Positions 34,550 to 46,499 of a DNA stretch of 64,000 nt are shown here, piece after piece. Positions within the stretch are counted from its first letter, which is position 1. Each line of letters begins with the position of its first letter. Below the pieces are notes generated by a model. The model did not search any database. It saw only the letters and a list, made by a program, of their open reading frames with translations, and had not been told where the DNA came from. Source of the stretch: Heracleum sosnowskyi (lineage: Eukaryota > Streptophyta > Magnoliopsida > Apiales > Apiaceae). The stretch covers positions 100,190,436 to 100,254,435 of the forward strand of contig CM061243.1 of assembly GCA_030848705.1 (NCBI GenBank), written 5' to 3'. The translations under genes and the position numbers were made by a program.

Positions 34550-37500
34550 TTAAATACCATCATAACCATCATCTTCACTTCCATCCTCTTCACTTTCATT
34601 CTCTTGATCACTTTCATCATTGTCTTCGGGCTCTTCTTCATATGACTCCATTATTGTTTGATTTTCATATTGAGTAAAATCAACAAATAAGTTGATGGGA
34701 GGGAGTTCCATGGGCCTATCCTTTAGCGGTTCTTCTTCAAGAACATTCTCATTGTAGGCATTAGTAATCTCATCTAGTGGACGACTTCTTGTTACAACAA
34801 CCGTGTGCAATTTACTTTTCAAATTCTTCACAATAGATGCATAATAGACTTGGGTTGCTTGACTTGTTAAGACAAAAACATCACTTCTGCTTAACTTAGA
34901 TGTCATGTCTATTGTGACAATTTTATTTTTGTCAACTTTTATGCCTCTTCTATTATCAAACCAATGACATTTGAATATCACCACTTTGTTCACCTCGTTG
35001 TAAATAAGTACAAGAATCTCTTCCAAACGCCCATAGTAGTCATCAACAGTGTCATCATAACAGCTTCCCTTTACAAGTACTCCCATATGTGACTTTGTGG
35101 ATTTGAATCTATAGCCATTAACATCACATCCTCTATGAGAGATCACATAAGATGATGGAGATGGACCTCGTATCAAGTACTTGAAACGTTTATAACTATC
35201 ACGATCTCCATGTACCTAAAATGCAATAATTAATCAAACATATATATCACTACATATGTAAAACTATCAAGGCATCTTGTAATAAATCAATATACCTTGC
35301 TAAGCATCCACTTTTGGAACTGTGTGTCCATCATTGTATTCATATGATCAAGAGTGATAAGCGGATATTATGCTCTCTTTTTCGCTTCAGACTTCCTGAA
35401 GATGTGAAAGAATGTGTGAGAATAAGTTTCAATGAGGTGTTAACATCAATTCATATCAATTTATCAAGAGTTCGAATTCTTACAATCGATATGGTGCTAC
35501 TTCTGGCATGTTAAAGAACACATAATTTGATGCAAATTTTCATCTAAGAAGTAACCTTTGGATGCACCAAAAAGTCTTGTTGGATATGTTAATGCCTCAA
35601 GTTTTCTTGCATCACGTAAACCACCATGTACCTAATAATGGCCTACCCTGTTGTGCACTGTCTGTACAGAGGACTCGAAGTACAAGGAACATAAATTTAC
35701 AAGTTCCTCCTTAGCATAACGTTCAACAATAGAACCTTCAACTTATGCCTTGTTTCTCACTTTGACTTTTATTCGATGCATTTGTCTTTCAACCCAATAC
35801 ATCCATCGATATAGTACAGGACCACCAAGTCTACACTCATCTGTAAGATGCATGACAACGTGCTCCATCGGATCAAAGAGGGCTCCGGGGAATAAATTTT
35901 CCAAACGGCCCATGATATTGATAATATTTCTCTCCATGATCACCAAATCATCTAAAACCAATGTTGTTAAGCATATTGCTTTGAAGTAACTAGAAATTTG
36001 GCAAAGGGCGTCATGCACATCATCGGGTAAAAGACCACGAAAAGCAGAAGGCAACAACTTTTGCATAAAAACATGGCAATCATGTGTCTTCATCCCACTT
36101 AACTTATTCTTTTCCAACTTGCTACATCTTGCAATATTTGAAGCACAACCATCTGGAATCTTTAGACTGTTAATCCATGTATAAACCATAAGTTGATGCT
36201 CTCGAGAGAGTGTGTACGGTGCATGGGGTTTTGAAGTGCCTCACATCCATAACTCTTCTCTAATGCCAAATGCTTTGAAATATGCTCTTGCATTATTAGT
36301 ATCCTTGGATTTTTTGGTGCCCATCACTGTGTGAAAGAAATTATCAAACACATTCTTCTCAGTATGCATGACATCAATGCGATGATGCAGGCGTAGCGAG
36401 TCCCAATATTGAAGCTCAAAAAAATGGTGAAATGTGTAAAATTATGAGTCACACCAAATCCTTGCGCCCTAGACTTTGCAGATCCTTTCCCATATGGTGG
36501 AAAAGATATTCTTACACATTTATTACGAACTTGCCACCCTGTTTGTCGTGTCTGATTATGGCCCGGTCTTCTAATTTTTTTTACTGTGCCCCAAAAACTG
36601 CACTTTTGATTCACAGGAAGTTGTGAGGCCCTAACACTTCCCATACAAACTGGACAAGCTAGCTTGCCTTTGGTTGACCAACCGTTGAACATTGTCAACG
36701 CCAGAAATTCATTGATTGTCCACAACAAGGCTGCTCTCAAGATGAAGTTGGTATTTGTAAAAGCATCATATGCTTCTACACCAACACTCCACAACTGTCT
36801 CAACTCATCAATAAGTGGGTTTAAGTAGACATTAATGTCTCTCGTGGGGATTTTATCCCCAGGTATGAGTAGTGACATGAACATGTATGGATCCTTCATG
36901 CATATAGAATGAGGGAGATTGTACACAACCATAATAACAAGCCATACTGAATAAGTCCTGGCAGACTTGTTGCTATAAGGAGAGAATCCATCAGTAGCAA
37001 GTCCAAGTCTGATATTTTGAATGTCATGTGAAAAATCTGGATAATTCATATCAAATTGTTTCCACTCTTCCCCGTCCGCCGGGTGCGTCATAATCCCCTC
37101 GGTCACCTCTCTAGTCCTGTGTTACCTCATACTCTCAGCAGTGCGAGATGACATGTACAACCACTGTAATCACGATGTTAGCGGAAAATATCTCAAAATC
37201 TTTCTAGGAATGCATCGTTTACTGCCCTCTTTTGCCAGTTTATAGCGGCTCGTGCCATAAATACTACACTCTTGTTTATCACTATCATCACCATAAAACA
37301 ACATGCAATCATTCTCGCATGCATGAACTTTTTCATATCCCAATTTTAAGTCCTTCATCATCTTCTTGATCTCCCGATAACTCGAAGGTAATTTGTGATC
37401 ATCTGGCAACACATCCCCAATAAGACCCAACAACTCATTGAATCCCCTATCACTGCATCCATTAGAACTCTTAAAATGCAGCAATTTGCTCACAAATGAC

Positions 37501-37986
37501 AATTTTGTATGCTTGGTGTTCCCGGGATATAATGGAATCTCTGCATCAATTCCCAAACCAAAAAATCTAGGGGATTCATGGTTCGGATCTATGTTATCCC
37601 ATTCACCAAATCCACCTGCATCCCTCAACATCTCATAGGGATCAAATACATCATCATCGTCATCAATTTCATCTCTTGAGCCACTAGAATGCAAATCTTC
37701 ATCACTTTCATTAGAATATAAATCTTCATCACCTTCCCTGTGAGAATCCCAATATGCGTAATTTTGAAGAAATCCATTCAACACAATATCAAATCTAACT
37801 TCATCAAGATGTTTTAAATTATGATTATGATAATTACAACATGGACATTTAATTCTCCCATCGACTTCCTTGCAATTACGTTGGGCAAAACTAATAAAAT
37901 CTTCAATTCCATTTAAAAAAACCTTGACTAAGACCATTTTCACCTCTTTGATTAGGACGAGTTATCCAACTACGATTAGAAGACAT
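34550..37986 (-). pseudogene. tnp2: TNP2-type CACTA transposase, broken
   Basis: The conserved start MSSNRSWITRP is at 37986. A frameshift follows at a seven-base homopolymer (37915-37921). The block 37943-37170 holds the transposase-associated domain (CPCCNYHN) and the start of the TNP2 domain. Block 37106-36324 holds the Transposase_21 core (FDMNYPDF, RLGLATDGFSPY, NLPHSICMK, CPVCM). Block 36189-35743 is the usual C-terminal extension (HDCHVFMQKLLP, FDPMEHVVMHL; Pfam DUF4218). Block 35176-34550 is the DUF4216-like segment (GYRFKST, VFKCHWFD in part) with an acidic tail. Stops at 37170-37110 and elsewhere separate the blocks, and some gaps may be introns. It would cut and paste the element if intact; here it is not. 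Confidence 0.85.
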
Positions 37987-38269
37987 CTACAAATACATAT
38001 AACATAGCATCAATCATATATTTATATATACATACACATATACTAAATGATTGAAAAAATTGAAATAAAACGTGCAATAAAAAGAAACTAAAGTAAACAA
38101 ACATGTAATTAAAGTAATTACTTACATTGATGCATGAAATCAAGTCGAATATTGCATTTGGTAAATTTTTTGAGCTCTAAAATGTGAAAAAATATAGGAG
38201 ATAATGGGAGGGGTGAGTTGAAGTAAAGAAATGGAAGGCTACTGCCTCTTTTGGCATAAACTGCTTTAA

Positions 38270-38760
38270 TTTACGACAGAAATTTATATTCCGTCGCAAG
38301 GTACATTAAAATATTATTTTCTAGACCAACTTATTAATTGTAGGCCGGTGAGTATTGAATGTGCACATGTAAGCTTGTGACAGATTTTGTCGCAAGGTCC
38401 AACTAATGACGGAATGTGGTATATTCCGTCACAAAGTAATTAACGAAGGAAAAGTTGTCGGAAAGTACTTTATGACAGACAGTGCATTCCGTCCCAAGTT
38501 TAAATTTATGACAGAATGTTTAATATTTCTGTCACAAGCTGTCTTAACGGGAAAATTATCCCGCCTAAAAGCTAGAAGCAGGAAAGTAAATTATTAAATT
38601 ATTACTTGTGTGGGAAATATATTAATAAAATATTAACTTTGCGACGAAAATATGTCGTCACAAAGTACCTTATGACTGAACAAAATATTTCGGTCGTAAT
38701 CTGAACTTACGACCGAATCTTACTTAATTTTTGTCACAATTGCTCGTTCCTCTTGTAGTG
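38270..38760. repeat. Right subterminal repeats of the CACTA element
   Basis: TTTACGACAG, TTCCGTCGCAAG, GTGACAGATTTTGTCGCAAG, TGACGGAAT and TTCCGTCACAAAG repeat in both orientations up to the CACTA end. The transposase gene reads away from this end, so its promoter probably lies here or in 37987-38270. Confidence 0.75.
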
Positions 38761-39376
38761 TAAAGTGCGAGTACACAAAGTACTTTTTACTCCATAAATT
38801 ACTAACAGAGTTGATCCAAATTAATGAAATGCAACAAAATATAATGAAATATACAAGTATTGATATTTCAAGTGCTCGATTTTAAACTAGAGAATTACAA
38901 ATGGTGTATTCAGTAAAGTACAAGTTAACAAACTGCATTTTACTCTATAGATATTAAAAAGAATAATACTCTCTTTGTCCCACTTATTTTGTCCGCAACC
39001 AGATTTTCACATTTTATTCTATCATTTTAAGCAAAGTAATATTTACCAATTTTTTATGTTATTTTTCAAATAAATGAATATAATTAGTACTTAATTAATC
39101 GTATTAATTGAATATAGAAAAATAAATTAATATAATTAGCACTTAATTAAATGTGGACAATAATTTTGGTACATACATAGTAGAAAATGTGGTTAAATGG
39201 GACGGAGTAGGGATGATCACGATTCAGGTTAAATCGCATAATCTGCAAAAATTGATCCGATTTTGAACCAATCCAAACGGAAACTAAGGTGTGGTTCACG
39301 GTTCCAGTTCAACTACTTGAAAAATTCACGGGTTATTGATTGGTTTCGGGTTGACAAAATCCCAACCCGCTCTTAG

Positions 39377-39380
<4 letters not shown>

Positions 39381-39427
<47 letters not shown>
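39381..39427. repeat. (TA)n microsatellite
   Basis: An uninterrupted AT/TA dinucleotide run of about 47 bases within the hAT-like element. Confidence 0.95.
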
Positions 39428-39431
<4 letters not shown>

Positions 39432-39739
39432 AATTTTATCTTATAAATAACAAATTAAATTTCTTCTAAATCTTATAAATTATTTAATTATCAACTTATC
39501 ACACATATCAATCAATTTTTTATTCCTCTCCTTTAAAAATAATATAGAAGATTTTTATATTACTTTTCGTATCCAATATATTTTTGTTGTAACTAAATTG
39601 AACGTTAATCATTTGCGGTTAATACTTTGTTATGTATGAATAATTTTTTTTATTTATGCATATTTAAAGAACGAAAATTTAAATATGTGAAGTATTTTTA
39701 TTTCCTGATTTTACTAATCAAGCTACCTGAAAAAATTTA

Positions 39740-39998
39740 GGGAAATTATTAATAGTACCCCTCTCGTATTGACTTCTATGAATGGTACCATTTCGTACTT
39801 TTGACTTACAAACGGTACCACTGTGTAATTATCTATCCATTAAAAATTGCATTCTGTCAACCCAAACGTTAACTAAACGTTAAATCATCAAAAAAAGACA
39901 TGCATACTAAATAAAACTTGGGAAATTATTAATAGTACCCCTCTCGTATTGACTTTTATGAATGGTACCACTTCGTACTTTTGACTTATAAACGGTAC
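39740..39998 (+). repeat. Left inverted repeat of the Mutator-like element
   Basis: Complementary to 55039-55298 with a few mismatches. It holds two direct sub-copies, about 167 bp apart, each starting GGGAAATTATTAATAG. Confidence 0.85.
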
Positions 39999-40384
39999 TT
40001 GATAGGTCCATAATTTAATACATTTTTAATACATATTTTATGCCCATTTTCGTAATTTTATTATTTAATAAATTGATTTCTTTTGTTTTGTTGAAAAATA
40101 AATAAAATCAAATTTTAAGCAGAAAAAGGTGGAAAAAAAAAGTAAGGAGGTGGAAATACTTGAAGTCAAAAGGAAATCGGAGAAAAATTGGAAAACTAAT
40201 CGGAGAAGAAAAAAGGAATTGAGGAAATATTTTTATAATCCGATTTGTAATCAAAGAGCCCAAACCCATTATTTTTCCCTATATATATGGATCTTCTCTA
40301 TTGTATTTGTATTTGAGACACCTAGAATTTAATTGTTATTTGCTTCTTTGTTTTATATTTTAGCCGGTAAATTTATTCGGCAAC

Positions 40385-41640
40385 TGTTAGAAATGAATAC
40401 TACTAGAAACTAGACAGAGGGGGGGTGAATGGATAGTTTGATATATTTTTCGATTCTTGAAACCTAAGTAAACAATTGTGTGTGATTATGATATGTAATA
40501 TGCAGAAAGTAAATAACACACACAATCACTTTAATCTACTTTGTATAAGCAAATTAAATACTACAGCTTTCCAGGAAATTCACAATCGAATTTCTGGCTT
40601 CTAAACAAGAACAGTTTGAACTTGCTTGCTTACAGAGAAAAGAGCTTAGCAAATAACTATGTGTATCTCTCTTACAGCTTACAGTTGTGTGTGCACGATA
40701 TATATATATACCTATACAAACTAGGCACACACAATATTACACAGCTACCCCTTCTGAAAGTCCAACTTGTCCTGCCATAAGAAGTTCACTGTGTCAGGAA
40801 GGACCACCTGCTTTTCGGAGTCTTTCCCGTTTCTGTAGCTGCTTGTCTCTTATCTTTCTCTCCAAGTTTAGCTGTAGATTTGCCATCTGTTCTTTGGACC
40901 ACCTTGCCAGAACAAATGCTTCAGTATTTGTCTCCTTTGATTCTTGGTTCTGTACCTTGATTTGTCTTGTTATAAACGGCTAAGTGTTGATATCGTGAAC
41001 TCCACTTTATCCCTGACTTCACGATCTCCCTTGTGAGGACTACGCGGTATAGCCTTTGAAGACTTTGCGACATAGGTCATTTGATGACTATGCGACATAG
41101 GTCATTTGATGACTATGCGACATAGGTCATTTGATGACTATGCGACATAGGGCTTCTGAGGACTTCACGATCTAGGCTCTTTTGGCTTTGCTGACTTCAA
41201 CACTTCACGACATGTGTCTTGAGGACTTCTCGACATAGTACAAAATGGACTATGCGATATAGTACTTCACGACATGGATATTGGTGACTTCACGACATAG
41301 CTTTCTTTTGACTTTGCTATATAATGCCTTAGACAAATTCCTGCAACTTATTTCTTCATAGCCTTATTCAACTCTATCCTGCTGCATGAACACTTCTGAA
41401 CTTCTACCAGGATAATTATTCAATGGCCTATATATACAATCTAGATGCAAGAAACTTTACTAAGCTCATTATAAATCTGAGCATACATGATAAAGCTATT
41501 GTTCATGAGAACAAGACAAGTACATTTAGAGACCTATACTCTATCCCAGTGATAGAAATCACTAGGTCATGTAGTGTGACATAGTCACATAGTGTAGGCT
41601 TGTTAATAGTGGTATTCAGACATGTCTTGAGCCTAACAAT
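40385..41640 (-). repeat. 3' LTR of the copia element
   Basis: A 1256-bp LTR with TGTTAG/CTAACA ends. A TATA box (TATATATAGG on the minus strand) lies at 41428-41436, so R and U5 take up roughly the left kilobase. It contains the hairpin-motif array at 41010-41335. Confidence 0.95.
41010..41335. repeat. Array of about 13 GACTATGCGACATAG-like motifs in the LTR
   Basis: Copies such as GACTTTGCGACATAG, GACTATGCGACATAG and GACTTCACGACATAG recur every 20-40 bp, all in one orientation. Three successive copies have an exact 25-bp spacing. Each can fold as a short stem (CTATG-CGA-CATAG). Given the TATA position the array falls in the transcribed leader. The same array is at 53557-53882 in the other LTR. 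Confidence 0.85.
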
Positions 41641-41656
41641 CTCCCCCAAATTGTGA
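41641..41656 (-). other. Polypurine tract of the copia element
   Basis: On the minus strand AATTTGGGGGAGAT directly precedes the 3' LTR. Confidence 0.85.
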
Positions 41657-41791
41657 GTAAGATCCTTAGGCACAATTTCATGTCTGATAACAAGCCTAAC
41701 TTACATAAAAGGAAATTTAGTAACAGAGAGGATAATTCATGAACATTGAGATCAGAAATTTGATTACATAGAAAAATTGAAAGCTTACAGT

Positions 41792-44700
41792 TTACTTTTG
41801 TTGCTCAGCAGCTTCAGCTTCCAATTGCTTCTCTAGCAAATCATCATATATCTTCTTTTTCCTTATCTCTTCTTTTCTCTTCATGTCTATGATGGCTTCT
41901 TGAAGTTCTTCTCTTGCAATCAGTTCTTCAATGAGAGGTGAGCCTTTCAAGTCATCAATTGCAGCCTTGAGTGCACTTTCTACATAGGAATCAAGAAACT
42001 CCATCCTTATTTTGCTTTGACCTCCATGTGAGTTTTTGTACTCCACAATGTAAGGATTTTGTTTGACCCTGCACATCCCTTTCTGCCTTAGCTCCTTAGC
42101 CCTCTCCTCCATCTCAGCCATTTCTTTCTCTCTCTGTATGTTTTTCTCTTCATTCTCTTTCCTCATGTCTTCTTCATAATCAGCATGCAGTTTCAAGAAC
42201 CTGGCAATATCTATCTTCCATGTCCTTTCTTCTTTTTCTTCAAAATTTAGTAAAGCATTTATCCTTTCAAGCTCATACTTATAGAAGTATTGCCAGCCTC
42301 CTTGCTTCATTATCCTTTCTCTTCCATCAGTGTACTTGATCTCTAGATGATCTAGCTTCACCTTTACTTCAAAGATTCTTTGAGCTCTCAAAAATGCTAG
42401 GGCATCTTCATCATAGTCTTCATCAAGTGGAAGCACATGGATGCCAACAACATTTGTGAGTTTTCCAGTTTTCTTTGTTATCCTCATTCTTTTGGGTACA
42501 CTCTTGATCTTCATATGCCTCACAAGAGGTACCTTTCTGGAACAAGGTGACTTTATTTTCACTGCCACATCATTTGGAAGTAGCTTCATTCCTCTGCCCT
42601 TGCTCCATTGTAACACTCCACTAGCTGTGACTTTGTGGAGGTGTTTTCTTGATATTTCTTTTGTGGCTTCACCCTTCTTCTGTGGCAACTCAGGTTCAGA
42701 AGTCTTAGATTTCTTGGAAGATTTGCTCCTGCTGCTGTCACTTGGTCCATCCTTATCACTCCTTGAATGAGATCTCCTCCTGTAGGTTTTCTCCTCATCA
42801 TCATCCTCCCCATCCTTCTTCATGTTCTTTTCTTTGACAGGTTCAGGCAAAACACCATGAATCAGAAAAGATTGTAGAATGTGAATCATCTCTAATTCCT
42901 CTGCTGTCTTGACTCCTTTCTTTGCTCTTAGCATTTGCAGCACCTGGTTGATCTTTGTGTTATTCTTCATTGTCAGATCTTTGGGAATGACAAGTTGGTC
43001 AATACTTCTGACTTTGGATAGACTTTGAAAAATTATTGTCCTTGGCTTTGGTATGACCTCGGGCAGTCTTTGATTTTGGTCCATCTCCAAGTCATTATAA
43101 AGACTTTTATTGTTAACCCCACTCTTCTCAATCAACTCCAGAATTATTGACACTTCAGTGAACTTCAGTTTCTCCAGAGTTTGAAATGCTAAGTGCCACA
43201 AGCAGTTGTCCTTGCATACCATGATTATTTCTCTCAGATAAACATCCCTGATTTTCCTTACTGCAACTGTGAAGTACTTGATGCTTTCCCTGAGCTTCTG
43301 TCTGTATGCTTGTGCATCTCCTTGAGCATTCTTGTAGGTGGCTTTCAGAAACTCCAGGAATGCCTCGTCATGATAGATGTTCGAGTTGGCAACTTCCTGT
43401 AGCTTGGCCTCAGTGATAAGTGTAGCTTGGATAGGTTTAGCAATAGGAGTAGGTATAGCAGGTTGAGAGGTTGAGATGTGTTTAGGCATTGTGGATGGAT
43501 AGAAGGTTGTGGTGACTGTGCTTTTCTGACCTTGTTCATTTATGACCTCTACAGGGGGAAGTATGATTGGATGTATTGTCTCTTCAGTGAGCTTGCCCTT
43601 AAGCTTTGACTGCTTGGCAGGTCCTCCCCCTTTCTTTTTCACAATGGCCTCCTTTCCTTTCTCCCCCTTAGGCTTGGGATCAGACAAGACGTCTTGAGCT
43701 TCCCCAGGAATAGGCAGGTTCATGGATCTCATCATTGAAGTCATCATTTGTTGCTGCACCAGCAAAATGTTTGTTATGTTGGTGCCTTGATCATCTAGTT
43801 TGTCATTGAGTTGGCTTAGAGATGTAGATAGCATTCTGTTTTCATCCTTGAGAGAGGCCACTTCTCTTTCTAAGCCATCCACCTTGGAGAATAATTGTTG
43901 AGACTTGAAGGAGTTTAGAGATTGATCTTTGACCCTGGCAAAGTCATATTTGGAGATGTCTGACAGAGGGACTTCATCCACCAGCTTATCACCATACTGA
44001 TTTTTCCACATGACATTCAACATAGCATTGGTGGTGATGGTAGTTTTTGCTTGATTTTCCAGTGTAGAAGCCAGTTTCTTGATGTTGTCTGTGACCATGG
44101 CAAGAGTCACATCCATCATGGACACATTTGTGGAGGTTTTCTGGACTTCTTTGAGGATACCATCCACCTTGGGAAAATCAGAGAGATAAGAGTTTCTGAG
44201 CTTAGTGAGGGATCTGTCTGTCTCCTCCTGAATTGAAGAAATCTCTGATTGAAGCCCTTTCCCAAGATAATGCAGAGCCTTCAACTGGTTCTTGTACACA
44301 TCATTTACAGCCTCATAGATGGCAACAGGAGAAAGATCCTTAGCATTGGAGCCCAGAGAGGTGAGGTATTCTTCTCTCACAAAAGCCAGGGCATCCTTGA
44401 GCTTGAGAGTCCTCTTAGCATCCAACCAGGCATCCACATTCCCCTCTGGTTCAGCTGCATCCACAATCTTCTCCTGTTGAGCTTCAACATCCTCCTTATG
44501 GCATAGCAGGATAGCTTCATAATCAGCATTTGGAAGGTTGGAGGTGAGGAGATGTTGAGCTATCTTTGAGAACTCATCAATCTGTGCCACATGGAGATCT
44601 TGAATAGCTTCTTCTGTCATTTGGGAAGGCACAGATGATGATCCTGAAGGCCTGTCATGGTGCACAGGCTTCAGCCATTCTGACATTGTGGCCTGAGCCA

Positions 44701-46480
44701 AGTGAGAGCTAGTGCTAGGCACTTCATGAGATGTGTGAGTTTGAGTCTCCTCCAGCCTTGGAATGGCTGTAGGGTCTGATGTTGTCTCCATTGAAATGGG
44801 ATGTGTTACAACATCAGCCCTATTTGTCTGTGAAGACATTTCCACATCCCTAAGGATGGGAGAATTTGGCACAGAGTCTCCAGTGAAAACTGGTGAAACC
44901 TCCATGTTTGTGTTGGTGTCATTAGGATATGCCCCAGCATGCATTCCCTGACCAACTAGATGTGGTTCCTGGGTGGTGAGCACAGTGTCATGCACCATGT
45001 CACTTGAAGTTGGCTCAATCACAGGAGAGAATTGTGATTGATCAAAGGCAAGATTGTCATTGAAATGACTCTCGTGTTCAGAAGAAATTTTGATGGTAGA
45101 ATCTGAGAGAGAAGTGGGGTTTAGATCAGATTTTGGCAACTCCCCCTGAGAAAGAGGAGGAGTTTCAACAGTGATGTGCTCTCCACTCTGTGTATTATCA
45201 GCCTTATCACTCCTAGAGTCAAGAGTGAGGTCTTGACCCTGTGTAGACTCTGTACAAGATGCAGTGGGGAGGCTGCTCTTTTCAATGCCAATGACCTGTT
45301 GGGAGGCCATGGACAGTAACAGGTGTACCCCTTTTTCCACATCTGAATCCTGTTGGGAGGATCCAGTGGTAGGTATAGATTTTGATTTCTTCTTTGGTCT
45401 GGTGAGAGGTGACTCAGGAATCTCACTTGCTAGCTCTACAGATTCATGGATAATAGCTAGGGTTCTCTTCTTCTTCTTTTTAGTAACATCAACCTTTTGA
45501 GAGATTGATGCACTTGGCTGACTAGCCTCTACAGTGGTGTTTACAGTGGGGTTGCTGGATGGGATAGGGAGGCTTGGGTTAGACTGTGATGCTCCTTTAG
45601 TCTCAGCCTCCCCTGTCCAGGAAAGAGCATGGTATATGGGCTTATCAAGTGGATAAGACTCGAATGTGTCCTGCATATGCTTGGTCACACTCAAGATCAC
45701 ATCCACTTGATTCCTTGTGTCCAATGAACCAAACAGAATTTTGGACATGGACTTGGAATAAGCCATCTTTGATTTATCAATACCCTCCAAGTCATGGACA
45801 TTAGCATCAAGATAATTTAAAATAACTTGAAGAAAGCGAGGGTAAAAGATGTCATTACCTCTTCCACGGACTGTCCTCCCTAGCCTTTGAGCCAATTCCT
45901 TGAGGATTATTGCTCCAACATTGATTTCCTGATTGTGGGCTAGGGAATAGGCCAGCTTCACAGCAATGTGACTGATATGGTCCCATCCTGTCTTTCTGCA
46001 AAGGAACACCTTCTGGAGTGCATCAAATAGAAATGACCACTCCCTTCTTACAAACTTCTTATTCAGCTTTCCAGTATCTATCTCATCAGCATACTGAATG
46101 AAGGTCATGAATTCTATGATTTGAGCATCTGTAGCTTCTTGGTCATGACCTTCCACCTTGAACCCTAATGCTTCATTTATCTCCTTCTCCCCAAACTGGA
46201 AGTGTTTGCCTCCAATTGAACAAGCTATCTCCTGGAACGAAGTTCCATCTTCCCTGGCCATTGTAGAAACCAACGCCGTTCGCCAAAATCCTTCCAATAC
46301 ATCAACATACAACGTGGGGTTCAAGGTTAGGGCTTGGCTGAGGTAGGAATCGTTCAGGAACCGTACAAAACACTTGTACCTGGGTTTAGCCTCAGCCTCA
46401 GAGGGAATGGTGAGAAGATTTGTTTCTTTGGGGATGGTTAAAGGAATAGAGGATGATACTGTTTGAGATTTGGGTGCCAT
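41792..46480 (-). CDS. Giant extra ORF of the copia element, function unknown
   Basis: One open frame of 1562 codons lies downstream of pol in sense orientation, longer than gag or pol. The start MAPKSQTVSSS is at 46480. An N-terminal globular region (about 30-290) contains NPTLYVDVLEGFW and CSIGGKHFQFGEKEINEALGF. A long Ser/Thr/Pro-rich acidic stretch follows (about 300-620), then helical and coiled-coil segments (about 620-930), a Lys/Pro-rich linker, a second helical part (about 1050-1220), a basic Ser/Lys/Arg patch with several possible nuclear signals (RRRSHSRSDKD near 1240) and a highly charged C-terminal coiled coil (about 1440-1562). I see no signal peptide or membrane segment, so an envelope role is not supported. 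Extra ORFs after pol are known in Sireviruses; this size is unusual. Confidence 0.85.
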   Translation of the reverse strand: MAPKSQTVSSSIPLTIPKETNLLTIPSEAEAKPRYKCFVRFLNDSYLSQALTLNPTLYVDVLEGFWRTALVSTMAREDGTSFQEIACSIGGKHFQFGEKEINEALGFKVEGHDQEATDAQIIEFMTFIQYADEIDTGKLNKKFVRREWSFLFDALQKVFLCRKTGWDHISHIAVKLAYSLAHNQEINVGAIILKELAQRLGRTVRGRGNDIFYPRFLQVILNYLDANVHDLEGIDKSKMAYSKSMSKILFGSLDTRNQVDVILSVTKHMQDTFESYPLDKPIYHALSWTGEAETKGASQSNPSLPIPSSNPTVNTTVEASQPSASISQKVDVTKKKKKRTLAIIHESVELASEIPESPLTRPKKKSKSIPTTGSSQQDSDVEKGVHLLLSMASQQVIGIEKSSLPTASCTESTQGQDLTLDSRSDKADNTQSGEHITVETPPLSQGELPKSDLNPTSLSDSTIKISSEHESHFNDNLAFDQSQFSPVIEPTSSDMVHDTVLTTQEPHLVGQGMHAGAYPNDTNTNMEVSPVFTGDSVPNSPILRDVEMSSQTNRADVVTHPISMETTSDPTAIPRLEETQTHTSHEVPSTSSHLAQATMSEWLKPVHHDRPSGSSSVPSQMTEEAIQDLHVAQIDEFSKIAQHLLTSNLPNADYEAILLCHKEDVEAQQEKIVDAAEPEGNVDAWLDAKRTLKLKDALAFVREEYLTSLGSNAKDLSPVAIYEAVNDVYKNQLKALHYLGKGLQSEISSIQEETDRSLTKLRNSYLSDFPKVDGILKEVQKTSTNVSMMDVTLAMVTDNIKKLASTLENQAKTTITTNAMLNVMWKNQYGDKLVDEVPLSDISKYDFARVKDQSLNSFKSQQLFSKVDGLEREVASLKDENRMLSTSLSQLNDKLDDQGTNITNILLVQQQMMTSMMRSMNLPIPGEAQDVLSDPKPKGEKGKEAIVKKKGGGPAKQSKLKGKLTEETIHPIILPPVEVINEQGQKSTVTTTFYPSTMPKHISTSQPAIPTPIAKPIQATLITEAKLQEVANSNIYHDEAFLEFLKATYKNAQGDAQAYRQKLRESIKYFTVAVRKIRDVYLREIIMVCKDNCLWHLAFQTLEKLKFTEVSIILELIEKSGVNNKSLYNDLEMDQNQRLPEVIPKPRTIIFQSLSKVRSIDQLVIPKDLTMKNNTKINQVLQMLRAKKGVKTAEELEMIHILQSFLIHGVLPEPVKEKNMKKDGEDDDEEKTYRRRSHSRSDKDGPSDSSRSKSSKKSKTSEPELPQKKGEATKEISRKHLHKVTASGVLQWSKGRGMKLLPNDVAVKIKSPCSRKVPLVRHMKIKSVPKRMRITKKTGKLTNVVGIHVLPLDEDYDEDALAFLRAQRIFEVKVKLDHLEIKYTDGRERIMKQGGWQYFYKYELERINALLNFEEKEERTWKIDIARFLKLHADYEEDMRKENEEKNIQREKEMAEMEERAKELRQKGMCRVKQNPYIVEYKNSHGGQSKIRMEFLDSYVESALKAAIDDLKGSPLIEELIAREELQEAIIDMKRKEEIRKKKIYDDLLEKQLEAEAAEQQK

Positions 46481-46499
46481 TTCAAGAGAGAGAGTAAGA

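Larger units (their letters stand above)
27986..38760 (-). mobile_element. CACTA (En/Spm) DNA transposon
   Basis: The left end is CACTACAAGGGGAC and the right end, read on the minus strand, is CACTACAAGAGGAAC. The 3-bp duplication TAA is present at 27983-27985 and 38761-38763. Length is 10,775 bp. Both ends carry hundreds of bases of subterminal motifs such as TTCCGTCGCAAG and GACAGAAT. Two genes run right to left: a TNP2-type transposase (37986-34550) and a Transposase_24-type gene (about 33225-29620). Both contain stops or frameshifts, so this copy is probably non-autonomous now. Confidence 0.93.

Noticed and set aside
40687..40983. 98-codon plus-strand frame in the left LTR, repeated at 53234-53530
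   Set aside because: It is antisense LTR sequence duplicated with the LTR, with no protein-like features.
41085..41160. 25-bp direct repeats resembling a CRISPR array
   Set aside because: Only three regular copies without unique spacers, in a plant LTR. It is part of the motif array.
41792..46480. Envelope-like protein for the extra copia ORF
   Set aside because: No signal peptide or membrane segment is visible in 1562 residues; coiled coils and charged regions dominate.
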